A stretch of DNA of 64,000 nt, from the NCBI RefSeq assembly GCF_009707365.1, contig NZ_CP046122.1, positions 3,534,001 to 3,598,000 of the forward strand, in the 5' to 3' direction. Below, one piece after another: positions 9,800-17,542 of the stretch; position 1 is the first letter of the stretch, and the number at the start of each line of letters is the position of its first letter. Source of the stretch: Microlunatus sp. Gsoil 973 (GTDB taxonomy: Bacteria; Actinomycetota; Actinomycetes; Propionibacteriales; Propionibacteriaceae). Made by a program: the position numbers and the translations under genes. The notes beneath the pieces were generated by a model that saw only the letters and a program-made list of their open reading frames with translations, was not told the origin of the DNA and ran no database searches.

Positions 9800-10420
9800 T
9801 TAGCTGTTGGAACGGGACTCTTGAACCGCGTCCTTGGATTCGGTCGCCTGATCCTTCACGTCGCCGGCTGCCGAGCTGGCGGTGTCCTTGACCTGCTCGG
9901 CTCCCTGCGTCGCGGTGTCGCGTACGGACTCGACGGCGTCCTGGGCGGAGCTCCTGAGCTCGTTGGCGGCATCACCGGCGACCTGCTTGGCCTCCTCCGC
10001 CAATGGCTCCAGCTTCTCCTTGGCAGCAGCAGCGGCCCGTTGTTCGGCCTCTGACGAACGGAACAGCGATGCTGCCAGCAGACCGGCGCCGAAGGCGATC
10101 AGGCCGGCCGCCAGCGGGTTGCCGTCGGTCTGCCGACGGAGGGCGTCACCCGCGCCGGCGGCCTTCTCCTTGACTCCGGTGCTCGTACCGGAGATCTGGT
10201 CACCGGCCGACGACACCCGGTCACCGACCGACTGGCTGACATCGGAGGCCTTGCCCATGACCCGGTCCTTCACTCCGGAGACGGCGCGTCGAGCCTTGCC
10301 GACCTGGCGCTGGGCGATGCGTTTGGGATTGGCCTCGTCGGCGAGGGTGTCGACGTCGTCGCTGAGCCGACTGCGGGTGCGTTCGATGTCGGCGCGGATC
10401 TGATCCGGATCGTTGGTCAT
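9800..10420 (-). CDS. DUF3618 domain protein
   Basis: The protein has 206 residues. The N-terminal DUF3618 signature (DPDQIRADIERTRSRLSDDVD, residues 3-22) is followed by a basic region, one membrane helix (about 118-140, AAGLIAFGAGLLAASLF), and a long Ala/Lys/Glu-rich helix resembling LEA or apolipoprotein repeats. Such proteins occur in actinobacterial operons with the holin-like DUF1469 protein and are thought to be envelope or stress proteins. ATG10420 overlaps the upstream stop (ATGA), and the operon order is 11798 to 10893 to 10417 to this gene. Confidence 0.9.
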   Translation of the reverse strand: MTNDPDQIRADIERTRSRLSDDVDTLADEANPKRIAQRQVGKARRAVSGVKDRVMGKASDVSQSVGDRVSSAGDQISGTSTGVKEKAAGAGDALRRQTDGNPLAAGLIAFGAGLLAASLFRSSEAEQRAAAAAKEKLEPLAEEAKQVAGDAANELRSSAQDAVESVRDTATQGAEQVKDTASSAAGDVKDQATESKDAVQESRSNS

Positions 10421-10896
10421 CGGGGTTCCTCCATGGTTGTTCTGCGCGCGGGTGTGTGGGGCGGTTCCTGGCCCTTCAGGGCGGGCGGGATCTTCTTGAC
10501 CGTTTCGGCGGTCTCGGGCAGCCCGTTGATCTTGCGCATCTCGGCACGTCCGACCATCGCCAGGATGGCGGCGATGATCGCCCAGATGGCCGCGACAATC
10601 AGCCCCGACCAGCCGCGCCCGATCACGCCACCGAGGGCCCACCAGAGGGCGACGGACAGGAAGACCAGGAACAACAGTCCGGCGACGCCGGCGCCGGCGT
10701 ACATGCCCGCGCCCTTGCCGGCGCGGGTGGCTGACTGCTTGGCTTCGGCCTTGGCAAGGTCGATCTCCTGACGAAGCAGGGTTGTCAGGTCTCGGCTGAC
10801 GTCGCCGAAGACCTCGCCGATCGACCGGCCGGACGTCTCATCGGCCGGAGACCCCGCCACTCCATGCGCCCCGGGACCGGTCGGGAGGTCGGTCAT
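10417..10896 (-). CDS. Phage-holin-like DUF1469 family membrane protein
   Basis: The protein has 159 residues. An N-terminal amphipathic segment (SIGEVFGDVSRDLTTLLRQEIDLAKAE, residues about 25-51; key residues R-Q-E-D-L-A-K-E) is followed by two membrane helices (about 65-90 and 95-117). This is the pattern of the Phage_holin_3_6 family. Despite the name, these are chromosomal housekeeping proteins, not lysis proteins. Four-base overlaps with both neighbours indicate tight translational coupling in a three-gene unit. Confidence 0.9.
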   Translation of the reverse strand: MTDLPTGPGAHGVAGSPADETSGRSIGEVFGDVSRDLTTLLRQEIDLAKAEAKQSATRAGKGAGMYAGAGVAGLLFLVFLSVALWWALGGVIGRGWSGLIVAAIWAIIAAILAMVGRAEMRKINGLPETAETVKKIPPALKGQEPPHTPARRTTMEEPR

Positions 10897-11798
10897 CGGG
10901 GGCCCGCCTCTCCGAGGCCACGCGGCAAGGTGTCATCGAAGCCTGTCTCGCCGACCGGAGTCGACGGCCCCTGCGAGTAGTCCGGCCCGGCGGGTGGCGG
11001 GCCACTCAGAGTCTGGTCACCGCCGGCGAAACCCGCGGATGCCGTCGAGTAGCCCCCCGGCACGGCTTGCGTACCGGGCGCGGAATGGTTGCCGGTACCG
11101 GACTGGTCGCCACTCTTTGCCTCCGCGGCCATCCCGCGGGTCAGTCGGCCGACCAGTACGCCAGCCGCGGCAGCGCCCAAGAGGAACGTTCCAGGACGGC
11201 GCCGGGCGAAGGACTTCAGCCCGTCCAGGATGTCGGCGGGTTCGTGGTTCTCCAGCCAATGCGCGGCCGCGCCCGCACGCCGGGAGGCGTCGTGGGCAAG
11301 TCCGGTCATCGGTCCGGATTCGTCAGAGCTGGACGCCATGGAACCGAGTTCCTTGGCGATCGAGTGCACCGACTGGGCAAGCCGCTGCTGCTGCTGACTT
11401 GCCTGGGAGTTGATCTCGGCAACACCCTGGCGCAGCAGGTTGCCGGTCTGGTTCTTGGCTTCGGAGGCGACGTGCGCGACCTGCTGCCGGGTCTCTTGGA
11501 CGACCTGTTGGCCGGCCTGTTTGGTCGTGTCCTTGACCTCGCCTGCCTGGTCCTTCGCGACGTCTGAGGTCGAGTCGCTCGACGACTCCGGCGTGCCTGT
11601 TGGAGGCATGGGCGGCGCGGTGGGAGGCGCAGTCGGTGGCACGGCCGGTGGCACGGGCGGGACGCCTGTGGGCGGCACCGCCGGTGGTACGGATTCTGTG
11701 CTCCCGAAGTCCGAACGGGCGCCGGCCTCGCCGGCATACGGATCCTCGGGATACTCGCCCGGGTTGTGGGCAGGTCGGAAGGGACCGGTCTGGCTCAT
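10893..11798 (-). CDS. Pro-rich, helical single-pass membrane protein (first gene of envelope operon)
   Basis: The protein has 301 residues and no named family that I recognise. The N-terminal 60 residues are acidic, then Pro-rich (repeats of PPxxPP, about 43-75). A long Gln/Ala-rich helix follows (about 85-150, with an SQASQQQQRLAQS segment). A membrane segment reads RRPGTFLLGAAAAGVLVGRL (about 200-220), and a disordered Gly/Pro tail closes the protein. ATG11798 has AGGGA upstream; the longer frame adds a basic stretch without support. The architecture resembles the partner proteins of DUF1469/DUF3618 operons. Confidence 0.88.
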   Translation of the reverse strand: MSQTGPFRPAHNPGEYPEDPYAGEAGARSDFGSTESVPPAVPPTGVPPVPPAVPPTAPPTAPPMPPTGTPESSSDSTSDVAKDQAGEVKDTTKQAGQQVVQETRQQVAHVASEAKNQTGNLLRQGVAEINSQASQQQQRLAQSVHSIAKELGSMASSSDESGPMTGLAHDASRRAGAAAHWLENHEPADILDGLKSFARRRPGTFLLGAAAAGVLVGRLTRGMAAEAKSGDQSGTGNHSAPGTQAVPGGYSTASAGFAGGDQTLSGPPPAGPDYSQGPSTPVGETGFDDTLPRGLGEAGPR

Positions 11799-12178
11799 GG
11801 GAGTTCCCTCTGGGGTGTAACGGGACACATGCGTCGGGTGACGCATGCGAAGTTGATCAAGTTGGGCGGACGTCTTCACCCACGATGATCGCCCGGGTTA
11901 CCCGGTGCTCAGGTACACGAACCACAGCCGATCGATGCATCTGGAAGCCCGAACGACGTCGTCCGCTTGTACGCCAGCTATGCCCCAGTCATGTCCGGAT
12001 CGGGCGGGGTGGAAATTCCCGCGGGTGGCTTGCACTTCGCCATCCAGTCAGACAATCGCCACCGTACGTTCCGACCCTCCTGCCTGACGGCTCCGAGGAA
12101 GACGGAGCGCGCTCTGTTGATCGCCGCGAAGAAGCGCCGCTTGAGGACCAGGTGGGAATGCCATGGGAAGCTGGCTCG
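11799..12178. other. 380-base gap between divergent genes, no clear gene
   Basis: The gap lies between the envelope operon (minus) and the MazG-like gene (plus) and should hold both promoters. It contains a short imperfect repeat, ATGCGTCGGGTGACGCAT (11829-11846, inverted arms ATGCGTC/GACGCAT), close to the envelope-operon start. A plus frame around 11930-12070 reads like a protein scrap (VVRLYASYAPVMSGSGG), but it has no start signal and no family match that I can name. It could be a gene remnant. Confidence 0.4.
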
Positions 12179-12526
12179 GTGTCTGATCTCATTGAGCTAC
12201 GCGACGGAATGCGGCGCTTCACCGAGGAGCGGGACTGGGCCAAGTACCACGACCCGAAGTCACTGATTATGGCCCTGGTCAGTGAGGTGGGTGAGCTGGC
12301 CGAACTGTTCCAGTGGCTTCCCGCCGAAGCGGCATTGGAGACCGCCCGTGAGGAACCGCTACACAGACGGGTTGAGGAAGAAATCTCCGATGTGCTGCTC
12401 TATCTGATCCGACTCGCCGACGTGCTAGATGTTGATCTTGCAGAGGCCGCGGCACGAAAGATGCAGTCGTCTGCCGCCAAGCACCAGCCCGGTCAGCAGC
12501 CGACTCGATTCATCCTCCCTGAATAG
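12179..12526 (+). CDS. MazG-like nucleotide pyrophosphohydrolase
   Basis: The protein has 115 residues, the length of single-domain all-alpha NTP pyrophosphatases. These hydrolyse a (d)NTP to the monophosphate and pyrophosphate with Mg2+ and clean the nucleotide pool. The metal-binding pattern is visible as SEVGELAELFQW and EEISDVLLYL (ExxE and ExxD). The N terminus reads SDLIELRDGMRRFTEERDW, as in close family members. GTG12179 is preceded by GGGAAG with 8-base spacing. It lies next to a toxin-antitoxin pair, and single-domain MazG proteins often occur in accessory regions, though most are housekeeping. Confidence 0.88.
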   Translation: MSDLIELRDGMRRFTEERDWAKYHDPKSLIMALVSEVGELAELFQWLPAEAALETAREEPLHRRVEEEISDVLLYLIRLADVLDVDLAEAAARKMQSSAAKHQPGQQPTRFILPE

Positions 12527-12758
12527 GCTGCTGTCGTTCTCCCACCACGGCTTGGAAATGCGACGCATCGCTAGGCAGCCGCTGATAAATGAAGATGGCT
12601 CGCCGACGACACGCTGCCGTCCCGAACCGCTGTTGAAGTCGACCAACTACCAACCGTGTTCGCCGACTGAACCACAAGATCGGTCGCCCGCGACTGGGCT
12701 TTAGGAGTTCGGATCAGCAGAACGACATCCAAGCACGCGACCGCACCCGCTGTGGATA

Positions 12759-12772
12759 GGCGTGGCCACGCC
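12759..12772. promoter_or_regulatory. Perfect 14-bp palindrome upstream of antitoxin gene
   Basis: GGCGTGGCCACGCC is a perfect inverted repeat 48 bases before the antitoxin start. Phd/YefM-type antitoxins bind such palindromes and repress their own operon, so this is the best operator candidate. The 293-base gap 12527-12819 holds no gene that I can support. Confidence 0.45.
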
Positions 12773-12819
12773 AGGCTGGTCGCCGCTAGCGTGATCAAGA
12801 AGGGATGGGAGGAGATGCG

Positions 12820-13152
12820 ATGGTTCCGCAATACGAGCATGACCTGCCCAACGGGCAAAGACTGATCTCGGTTGACGTCCAAACTGCCCAGGAGTACTTG
12901 CCTCAAGTGGTCGACAGCTTCAAGGCGGGCAACAACGAGCCACTGATCATCGGGGACGAGTCCAGACCCCGAGCCGTCGTAATTCCAGTTGACGAGTGGC
13001 TCGATCTCCACGAGATTGCCGGCCAAGTTGCCGCTGATCGCCGTCTGGAGTCCGAGGCGGGGGCAAGTATCGCCGAAGGCGGACCGGTTGAGCGTTACGA
13101 AGACGTCCTGAAGACGCTCTACGACCCGCGTCGAAAGCCGGACGATGAGTGA
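12820..13152 (+). CDS. Antitoxin, Phd/YefM-like
   Basis: The protein has 110 residues. The N-terminal part (SVDVQTAQEYLPQVVDSFKAG, residues about 17-37; key segment DVQTAQEYLPQVV) and the following EPLIIGDESRPRAVVIPVDEWLDL match the Phd/YefM fold, which binds operator DNA as a dimer. The acidic C terminus would wrap the toxin. ATG12820 is chosen over ATG12805 because GGGAGGAG lies five bases before it. The gene overlaps the toxin gene by 8 bases, the usual antitoxin-first order. Confidence 0.85.
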   Translation: MVPQYEHDLPNGQRLISVDVQTAQEYLPQVVDSFKAGNNEPLIIGDESRPRAVVIPVDEWLDLHEIAGQVAADRRLESEAGASIAEGGPVERYEDVLKTLYDPRRKPDDE

Positions 13153-13798
13153 CCCGTATGCAGTCTTTCTCCGGCCGCGTTTCAAGCGCCGGTTGCTCGA
13201 ACTGTCAGAAGCTGCCCGACGGGATCCCACTGGCTTGCAGGCGAAGGAACTCGCCGCAGTGCTAAATGCTCTCGAGGCGCTGGCGCAAGGTCGCGAACGC
13301 GCCTGGGAAGGGAGGAGACTCGGACGTTCCGGCCGGCATGTAGATCTTCGAGACTGCGCAGAGTTGAAAGTTTCTGTGACTCAGGAATACAGCGCCCGCG
13401 GCAAGCCACTCGGTCCCTCACATCGCCTTCTCTATCGCGAATACGACCCAATGCCGGGCGACACGCGACCGATCCGGGAGCCGATTGCGTTCGGGCGCAG
13501 AGAGAACGGCGAAGTATTCCTACTCGGCGGCAAGGAGCTCAATCGTGTTATTGGCCGGAAGGTCGCTGGGCTCCAAGAGCTTGGGAATGTTGAGCCCAGG
13601 ATCGGGGCGCCAAGCCGTCAGATCCAGCCACCAAGTCCAGTACGCCTGCCGCTCCCGCCGGACATCGCGGCAGCGCTGTTGACGACGGGCGGTCACGGTC
13701 GCTTAAGACGACCTGCTCCATCTCTGGACGGGACGCAAATTCACCGCACAGGTACCTCTTGGAATCTCACAGCTGCAAGACTCCGCCGGGACTGGTAG
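13145..13798 (+). CDS. Toxin-like protein, RelE/ParE-type N-terminal region with a long tail
   Basis: The protein has 217 residues. The first about 110 residues (PRFKRRLLELSE, then LNALEALAQGRE, then PSHRLLYREYD) look like a RelE/ParE-fold toxin, which would cleave ribosome-bound mRNA or poison gyrase. The rest is a Pro/Arg-rich tail of about 90 residues without clear family character, longer than usual for such toxins. The start overlaps the antitoxin gene by 8 bases. The functional class is inferred from gene order plus weak fold similarity. Confidence 0.7.
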   Translation: MSDPYAVFLRPRFKRRLLELSEAARRDPTGLQAKELAAVLNALEALAQGRERAWEGRRLGRSGRHVDLRDCAELKVSVTQEYSARGKPLGPSHRLLYREYDPMPGDTRPIREPIAFGRRENGEVFLLGGKELNRVIGRKVAGLQELGNVEPRIGAPSRQIQPPSPVRLPLPPDIAAALLTTGGHGRLRRPAPSLDGTQIHRTGTSWNLTAARLRRDW

Positions 13799-13937
13799 GT
13801 GGCTCGCAGTGTGTCCGGCGGGGCAAGCTGGGTGGCAGTCCGATCGGTCATCGGTGCGGAAGTTGTCCACAGGGGGTGCCACGATCGTGGGAGCTTCTGC
13901 TTAGCTATGCGGCACGGACTCTTGTGAGGCACTGAGC

Positions 13938-14540
13938 ATGCATCGACGGCTGGCCGCGGCGACGACTGTCTGCGCGACGCTGCTGCTTGCCGCGTGCACT
14001 CAGAACGCCCCACAACCTCCGCCACCACCTTCGAGCGGGCCAACGGTACCGTCAGCTTCGAGTAGTCCCATTCCCGCTTCACCGTCGCCTACCACGTCGA
14101 AGCATTCAGACTTCCGCACGGTCCAGGATCTCTACAAAGCCGAGTTCGCCGATGAAGTTCGAGTGCTTAAGCACGGCGGCGCTGACGTTCTTCCCCACGA
14201 GATGCGTCGACGAACCACTGGCACATACCAGAAGGACCTTCTTCAAACGCTGAGATCAGAGAAGAAGGAAGGATCGAGGCTAGTTGCGGGTGGTCGGCTC
14301 CTTGGGATCAAGATGGAGCATTGGTCGCCTACGAAAGTGACCTTCCATTCCTGCGAGGATTACACGGGGCTGAAGGCAGTTGATAAGAATGGCGAGCCGA
14401 TCAAACAGAAACCCGGCGTGCGGGCCATTCAGACAATTACGACAATCAAGCCCCACAGCAGATGGCTGATTGCAGCCTCTGACGCGCGAGTCGTGAAGAA
14501 CTTCCGAGGCGCAGAATGCAACGGACGGTGGTATAAGTGA
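13938..14540 (+). CDS. Putative lipoprotein
   Basis: The protein has 200 residues. A signal peptide with lipobox LLLAAC (Cys20) is followed by a Pro/Ser-rich linker (about 25-55). A globular domain of about 145 residues contains LYKAEFADEVRVLKHGG and FHSCEDYTGLKAVDKNGEPI (quoted in part: CEDYTGLKAVDKNG). No named function is recognised; the alpha/beta layout could be an NTF2-like domain. The stop overlaps the start of the next, also secreted, protein (GTGA), so the two act together at the cell surface. Codon third positions are less GC-rich than in neighbouring housekeeping genes, which fits an accessory region. Confidence 0.75.
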   Translation: MHRRLAAATTVCATLLLAACTQNAPQPPPPPSSGPTVPSASSSPIPASPSPTTSKHSDFRTVQDLYKAEFADEVRVLKHGGADVLPHEMRRRTTGTYQKDLLQTLRSEKKEGSRLVAGGRLLGIKMEHWSPTKVTFHSCEDYTGLKAVDKNGEPIKQKPGVRAIQTITTIKPHSRWLIAASDARVVKNFRGAECNGRWYK

Positions 14541-15493
14541 GACTGCGGCTGGCGGCGCTCCTATCCGCAACTCTAGCGATGACCGCCGCATTGCTCCTGC
14601 CAACAGGAGCCGCTGCCGAAACCAGGCAATGCATCCATAAATATATGAAACTGCAACAAAAGACCGGCTTGGTATCAGTGCAATGTGACAAATGGGCCAG
14701 CACTAGTCATGCCAAGACGGCCGACAGCTCAAACCCGACCCATCGACCGACTGCGCCCCCCAAGGAACACGTCCCGACGTACGCGGAGCGGGTTGCGGAG
14801 ATCAAGGAGAAGAACAAGCAGGCGATCGACGCGTACAAGGCTGCTCTCGCCCAGCGCAGTGACCACTACCGAACCGGAGAATGCGTCTTCACCGCGGGCG
14901 GCCCGTTCTCAAGCCAGAACTGCTCGATGCCGACCAAACCCAACTTGATCAACATCCCTGACCCGCCGAAAGGCAGTCCGCGACCAACCGAGCCGATGTT
15001 GCCTCCCGAGCAAGCCGCCTACCTGGCCATCGCCACCAAGCTCCGCATCGACGCCTCCTCTGTCGGTATCGGACCGGATCCCGATCTCAGCCGCTGGAAG
15101 ATGGCCGTCGTCGGCCACTCCTACTGGCTCTGGGCGGATGGCCCCACCCACATCGGCCCAGTCTCCGACTCTGCATCCGGACGAACCGTCACGCTCAATG
15201 CCACGCTCAGCTCGGTGACCTTCGACATGGGCGACGGGCACACAGTCGGATGCAAAGGCGCCGGCACCCCGTACCCGGGGGACAAGAAGGGTCTGCACGC
15301 CAAGTCACCGACCTGCGGCTACACCTATCAGAGGACCTCGGCACATCATGCGGGCGGCACGTACCCCGTCCGGGCCACCACCTACTGGAGTGTCGCCTAC
15401 ACCGCACCGGACGGCTCCGGGGTCATCCCCATCGTGCTCTCCTCGCAACGCCAACTGGAGGTCGGCGAACTGCAGACGGTGATCACGCACTAA
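14537..15493 (+). CDS. Secreted protein, probable PKD-like C-terminal domain
   Basis: The protein has 318 residues. A Sec signal peptide (RLAALLSATLAMTAALL, cleavage near AAAE) is followed by a Cys-containing region and a Lys/Glu-rich helix (VAEIKEKNKQAIDAYKAAL). A C-terminal beta-rich domain reads VTFDMGDGHTVGCKG and YTYQRTSAHHAGGTYPV, which resembles the PKD pattern (GDGx(n)YxxxGxY). The GTG start overlaps the lipoprotein stop. The pair resembles surface-protein pairs seen in actinobacteria with no known role. Confidence 0.75.
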   Translation: MRLRLAALLSATLAMTAALLLPTGAAAETRQCIHKYMKLQQKTGLVSVQCDKWASTSHAKTADSSNPTHRPTAPPKEHVPTYAERVAEIKEKNKQAIDAYKAALAQRSDHYRTGECVFTAGGPFSSQNCSMPTKPNLINIPDPPKGSPRPTEPMLPPEQAAYLAIATKLRIDASSVGIGPDPDLSRWKMAVVGHSYWLWADGPTHIGPVSDSASGRTVTLNATLSSVTFDMGDGHTVGCKGAGTPYPGDKKGLHAKSPTCGYTYQRTSAHHAGGTYPVRATTYWSVAYTAPDGSGVIPIVLSSQRQLEVGELQTVITH

Positions 15494-15639
15494 TGGGCGG
15501 CGCCGAGCAGCGCCCGCGCCGGGACATACTCGACCCCGCTGTGTGACCGTTATCCACAGACCAGGGCATGACAACGCCCATCAGACGTGGCGTCGCTCCT
15601 AGACTCGGCGAACATCCAATCTCGAGGAAGTGAGCGCTG

Positions 15640-16149
15640 ATGCCAGACCCCGAGCCGGAACAACCGCTCCCCCAATCCGAGCTCACCGCCGTGCAGCTGC
15701 TGACGCGGCTGCTCGAGTTGATCAAGAACAGCGACAGCGTGGCCGACTTCAGCTTCGACCAGGTCCAACGAGCTCTCGATGTCCCCATCGAGCGATACGG
15801 GCCGAACAAATGGGGGACGCAGGCGCGGCTTACTCGCAACTGGAACTATGCGATCCACGCTCTGGAAGACTTCCCAGATGGAGCACGAGTCATGGTGTCG
15901 TTCTTCGAGGACGAAAGCACAACATTCGGCGACATGACCGAGATCTGCCAGCTGGACTTCGATGACTTCACCGGCGACTTGCGGAGCGCGGGCTTCATGA
16001 AGCAGTCGTTCTACGGAGATCACGGGATACCGCTGTACGACGCGTACACCCGGAATCATCTTCGTGTCGAAGTCTCTTCGCGCGGCGAAGCCAGTAGATC
16101 GAGCGACAAGGTTCTGCACCAGTGCATCCAAGCGGTCCTGGTGCGCTAG
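15640..16149 (+). CDS. Hypothetical protein, possible partner or immunity protein of the zincin
   Basis: The protein has 169 residues, is acidic, and has no signal peptide or membrane segment. I do not recognise the family. It has an N-terminal helix (TAVQLLTRLLELIKNSDS) and a mixed alpha/beta body containing FFEDESTTFGDMTEICQLDF (partial) and a possible beta pair LRVEVSSRGE. The ATG lies 9 bases after AGGAAGTGAG. It is followed directly, or with overlap, by an HExxH protein. A toxin/immunity or enzyme/inhibitor pair is one reading, based only on gene order. Confidence 0.65.
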   Translation: MPDPEPEQPLPQSELTAVQLLTRLLELIKNSDSVADFSFDQVQRALDVPIERYGPNKWGTQARLTRNWNYAIHALEDFPDGARVMVSFFEDESTTFGDMTEICQLDFDDFTGDLRSAGFMKQSFYGDHGIPLYDAYTRNHLRVEVSSRGEASRSSDKVLHQCIQAVLVR

Positions 16150-17282
16150 AGGTGGAACCCCACACTGCAATGCCTCGGGCGATCAGGCTTGTCCTTCGCA
16201 CGTTCGCAGCCCAACCCGGCGTCACCGAGGAGAATGTGGCGGTCCTGTCGTCCGTCATCACCGGTTCTCCGCGGCTTGTTTCACAGCTCAACGCCTCAAT
16301 TCGAACTGGTCAGCTGACCGGACTCGGGTCACTACCGACGGAGTCGCATGCCGGCGGGACCTACGATGGCCGGTTGAAGGTCATCAGCCTGCCGGTCGGG
16401 ATTCTGGTACCCGAAAGGCGTCCCGAGATCACCTTCGTCCTGGGCCATGAACTCCAGCACGCACTGAACAACCCCGCAATGCAGGCGACGCACGAGCGGT
16501 TCTTGGAGGCCATCGGATATGCGGCCCAAATGGCTTGTGACTACACGCTGGCGATCCGGGACCACCTCGCCTATCAACGCGTCGACGAGGCAAGCGCAAA
16601 CCTTACGGGTTGGAATGCACTCGTGGAACACGTGCGGGACGCGTATCCCCAAGCGTCACTTGCTCACGTCGTCCTGAAGAGTTGGCGTGCAGAGGATTTC
16701 GTCACCCCAACCCGCGGAGCGAAAATGTACGCCGCCCGGCCTGGCCTCACCATCAAGCCAGACCTCACCATCGACCCTTCGCCGGCCAACATCGAGGCGA
16801 TAGGCCGCTACTACTTCGACAAGGACCCCGGGCACACCAAGATCGGATATCTCGGCACTTCGGATTACCTCAACCTGTACGGCGCCGAGGCAGTCAGCCA
16901 GGTCGCGGCCTTCCATCGCGACTACAACGACGGCCAACACCCGCCACCCATCATGATCATCAACGCGACCGAGCTGGGGCTCTCGCGCAAGATCATGGAG
17001 GAGAACGGCATCGACCTCCAAGGACAGCCGACCCAGCCGTACCTCGACTGCAGCACCGACCCACCGCGGCTGGAGTTCCTGCACCACACCATCACCACAC
17101 ACCGGCACGTGCCCACCGACTTCCAGGCTCCCGCCCCCTCGGCAGCGCCCGACCCGTCGGTCGCGCTCGCTCGCACACCCCCGGGGCTGTCCCGGACGTT
17201 CACCCCACGGCTTCACCCCGGCGCGAACCTCCGGCGTCGGGCGCCCGGGCGGGGGCCGGCCGTCGACCCGCGGGAGCGCTGA
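16122..17282 (+). CDS. HExxH zincin-like protein of unknown family
   Basis: The protein has up to 386 residues. The motif GHELQHALNN (around residue 110) is a zinc-protease HExxH motif, and DEASANLTGWN about 50 residues later could supply the third ligand (Glu) of a gluzincin. No signal peptide is seen. The last about 50 residues are Pro/Arg-rich and look disordered. Starts at GTG16122 (overlapping the previous gene), GTG16152 and ATG16170 are all possible. I cannot name a family. It could be a secreted or polymorphic-toxin-type peptidase or an intracellular protease. The pairing with the preceding gene is the main context. Confidence 0.65.
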   Translation: MHPSGPGALEVEPHTAMPRAIRLVLRTFAAQPGVTEENVAVLSSVITGSPRLVSQLNASIRTGQLTGLGSLPTESHAGGTYDGRLKVISLPVGILVPERRPEITFVLGHELQHALNNPAMQATHERFLEAIGYAAQMACDYTLAIRDHLAYQRVDEASANLTGWNALVEHVRDAYPQASLAHVVLKSWRAEDFVTPTRGAKMYAARPGLTIKPDLTIDPSPANIEAIGRYYFDKDPGHTKIGYLGTSDYLNLYGAEAVSQVAAFHRDYNDGQHPPPIMIINATELGLSRKIMEENGIDLQGQPTQPYLDCSTDPPRLEFLHHTITTHRHVPTDFQAPAPSAAPDPSVALARTPPGLSRTFTPRLHPGANLRRRAPGRGPAVDPRER

Positions 17283-17460
17283 GGGGCTCGTCCCGATCAT
17301 CTGCCCAGAGCGCTCTGCTGTCTCGTGTTGCGGTCAGGACGCAATCTCGTATCGAATCCGTCAATTGGTTGCGACTCGGAAGAAGAAAGCGAAGAATCCC
17401 ACCGCAGGGAAGCTATCCACCCTAGGATGCGGGACATTGTCTCAGGTGGATCCGATCGCA

Positions 17461-17479
17461 GCAGGTCAGCCTGACCTGC
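17461..17479. promoter_or_regulatory. Perfect 19-bp palindrome upstream of ngcE
   Basis: GCAGGTCAGCCTGACCTGC is a perfect inverted repeat (9-base arms, one central base) 63 bases before the ngcE start. It is the obvious operator candidate for the importer operon. The core AGGTnAGCCTnACCT resembles the DtxR/IdeR iron box, not the DasR site (ACTGGTCTAGACCACT-type) known for amino-sugar genes in Streptomyces. Confidence 0.65.
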
Positions 17480-17542
17480 CGTACGACCACGATCGGAGCT
17501 GTTCTGACAACGAAGTCGGGAACTAAGAGAAGGCAGGACCGA

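Noticed and set aside
10417-10896. Prophage remnant because of the holin-like protein
   Set aside because: This holin-named family is a chromosomal actinobacterial protein beside DUF3618, and no phage genes are nearby.
11600-12178. Extended N terminus of the MazG-like protein
   Set aside because: It is antisense to the Pro-rich protein and has no family sequence. GTG12179 has a good ribosome site.
17461-17479. DasR (dre) site before ngcE
   Set aside because: The palindrome lacks the TGGTCTAGACCA core; only the general symmetry is similar.
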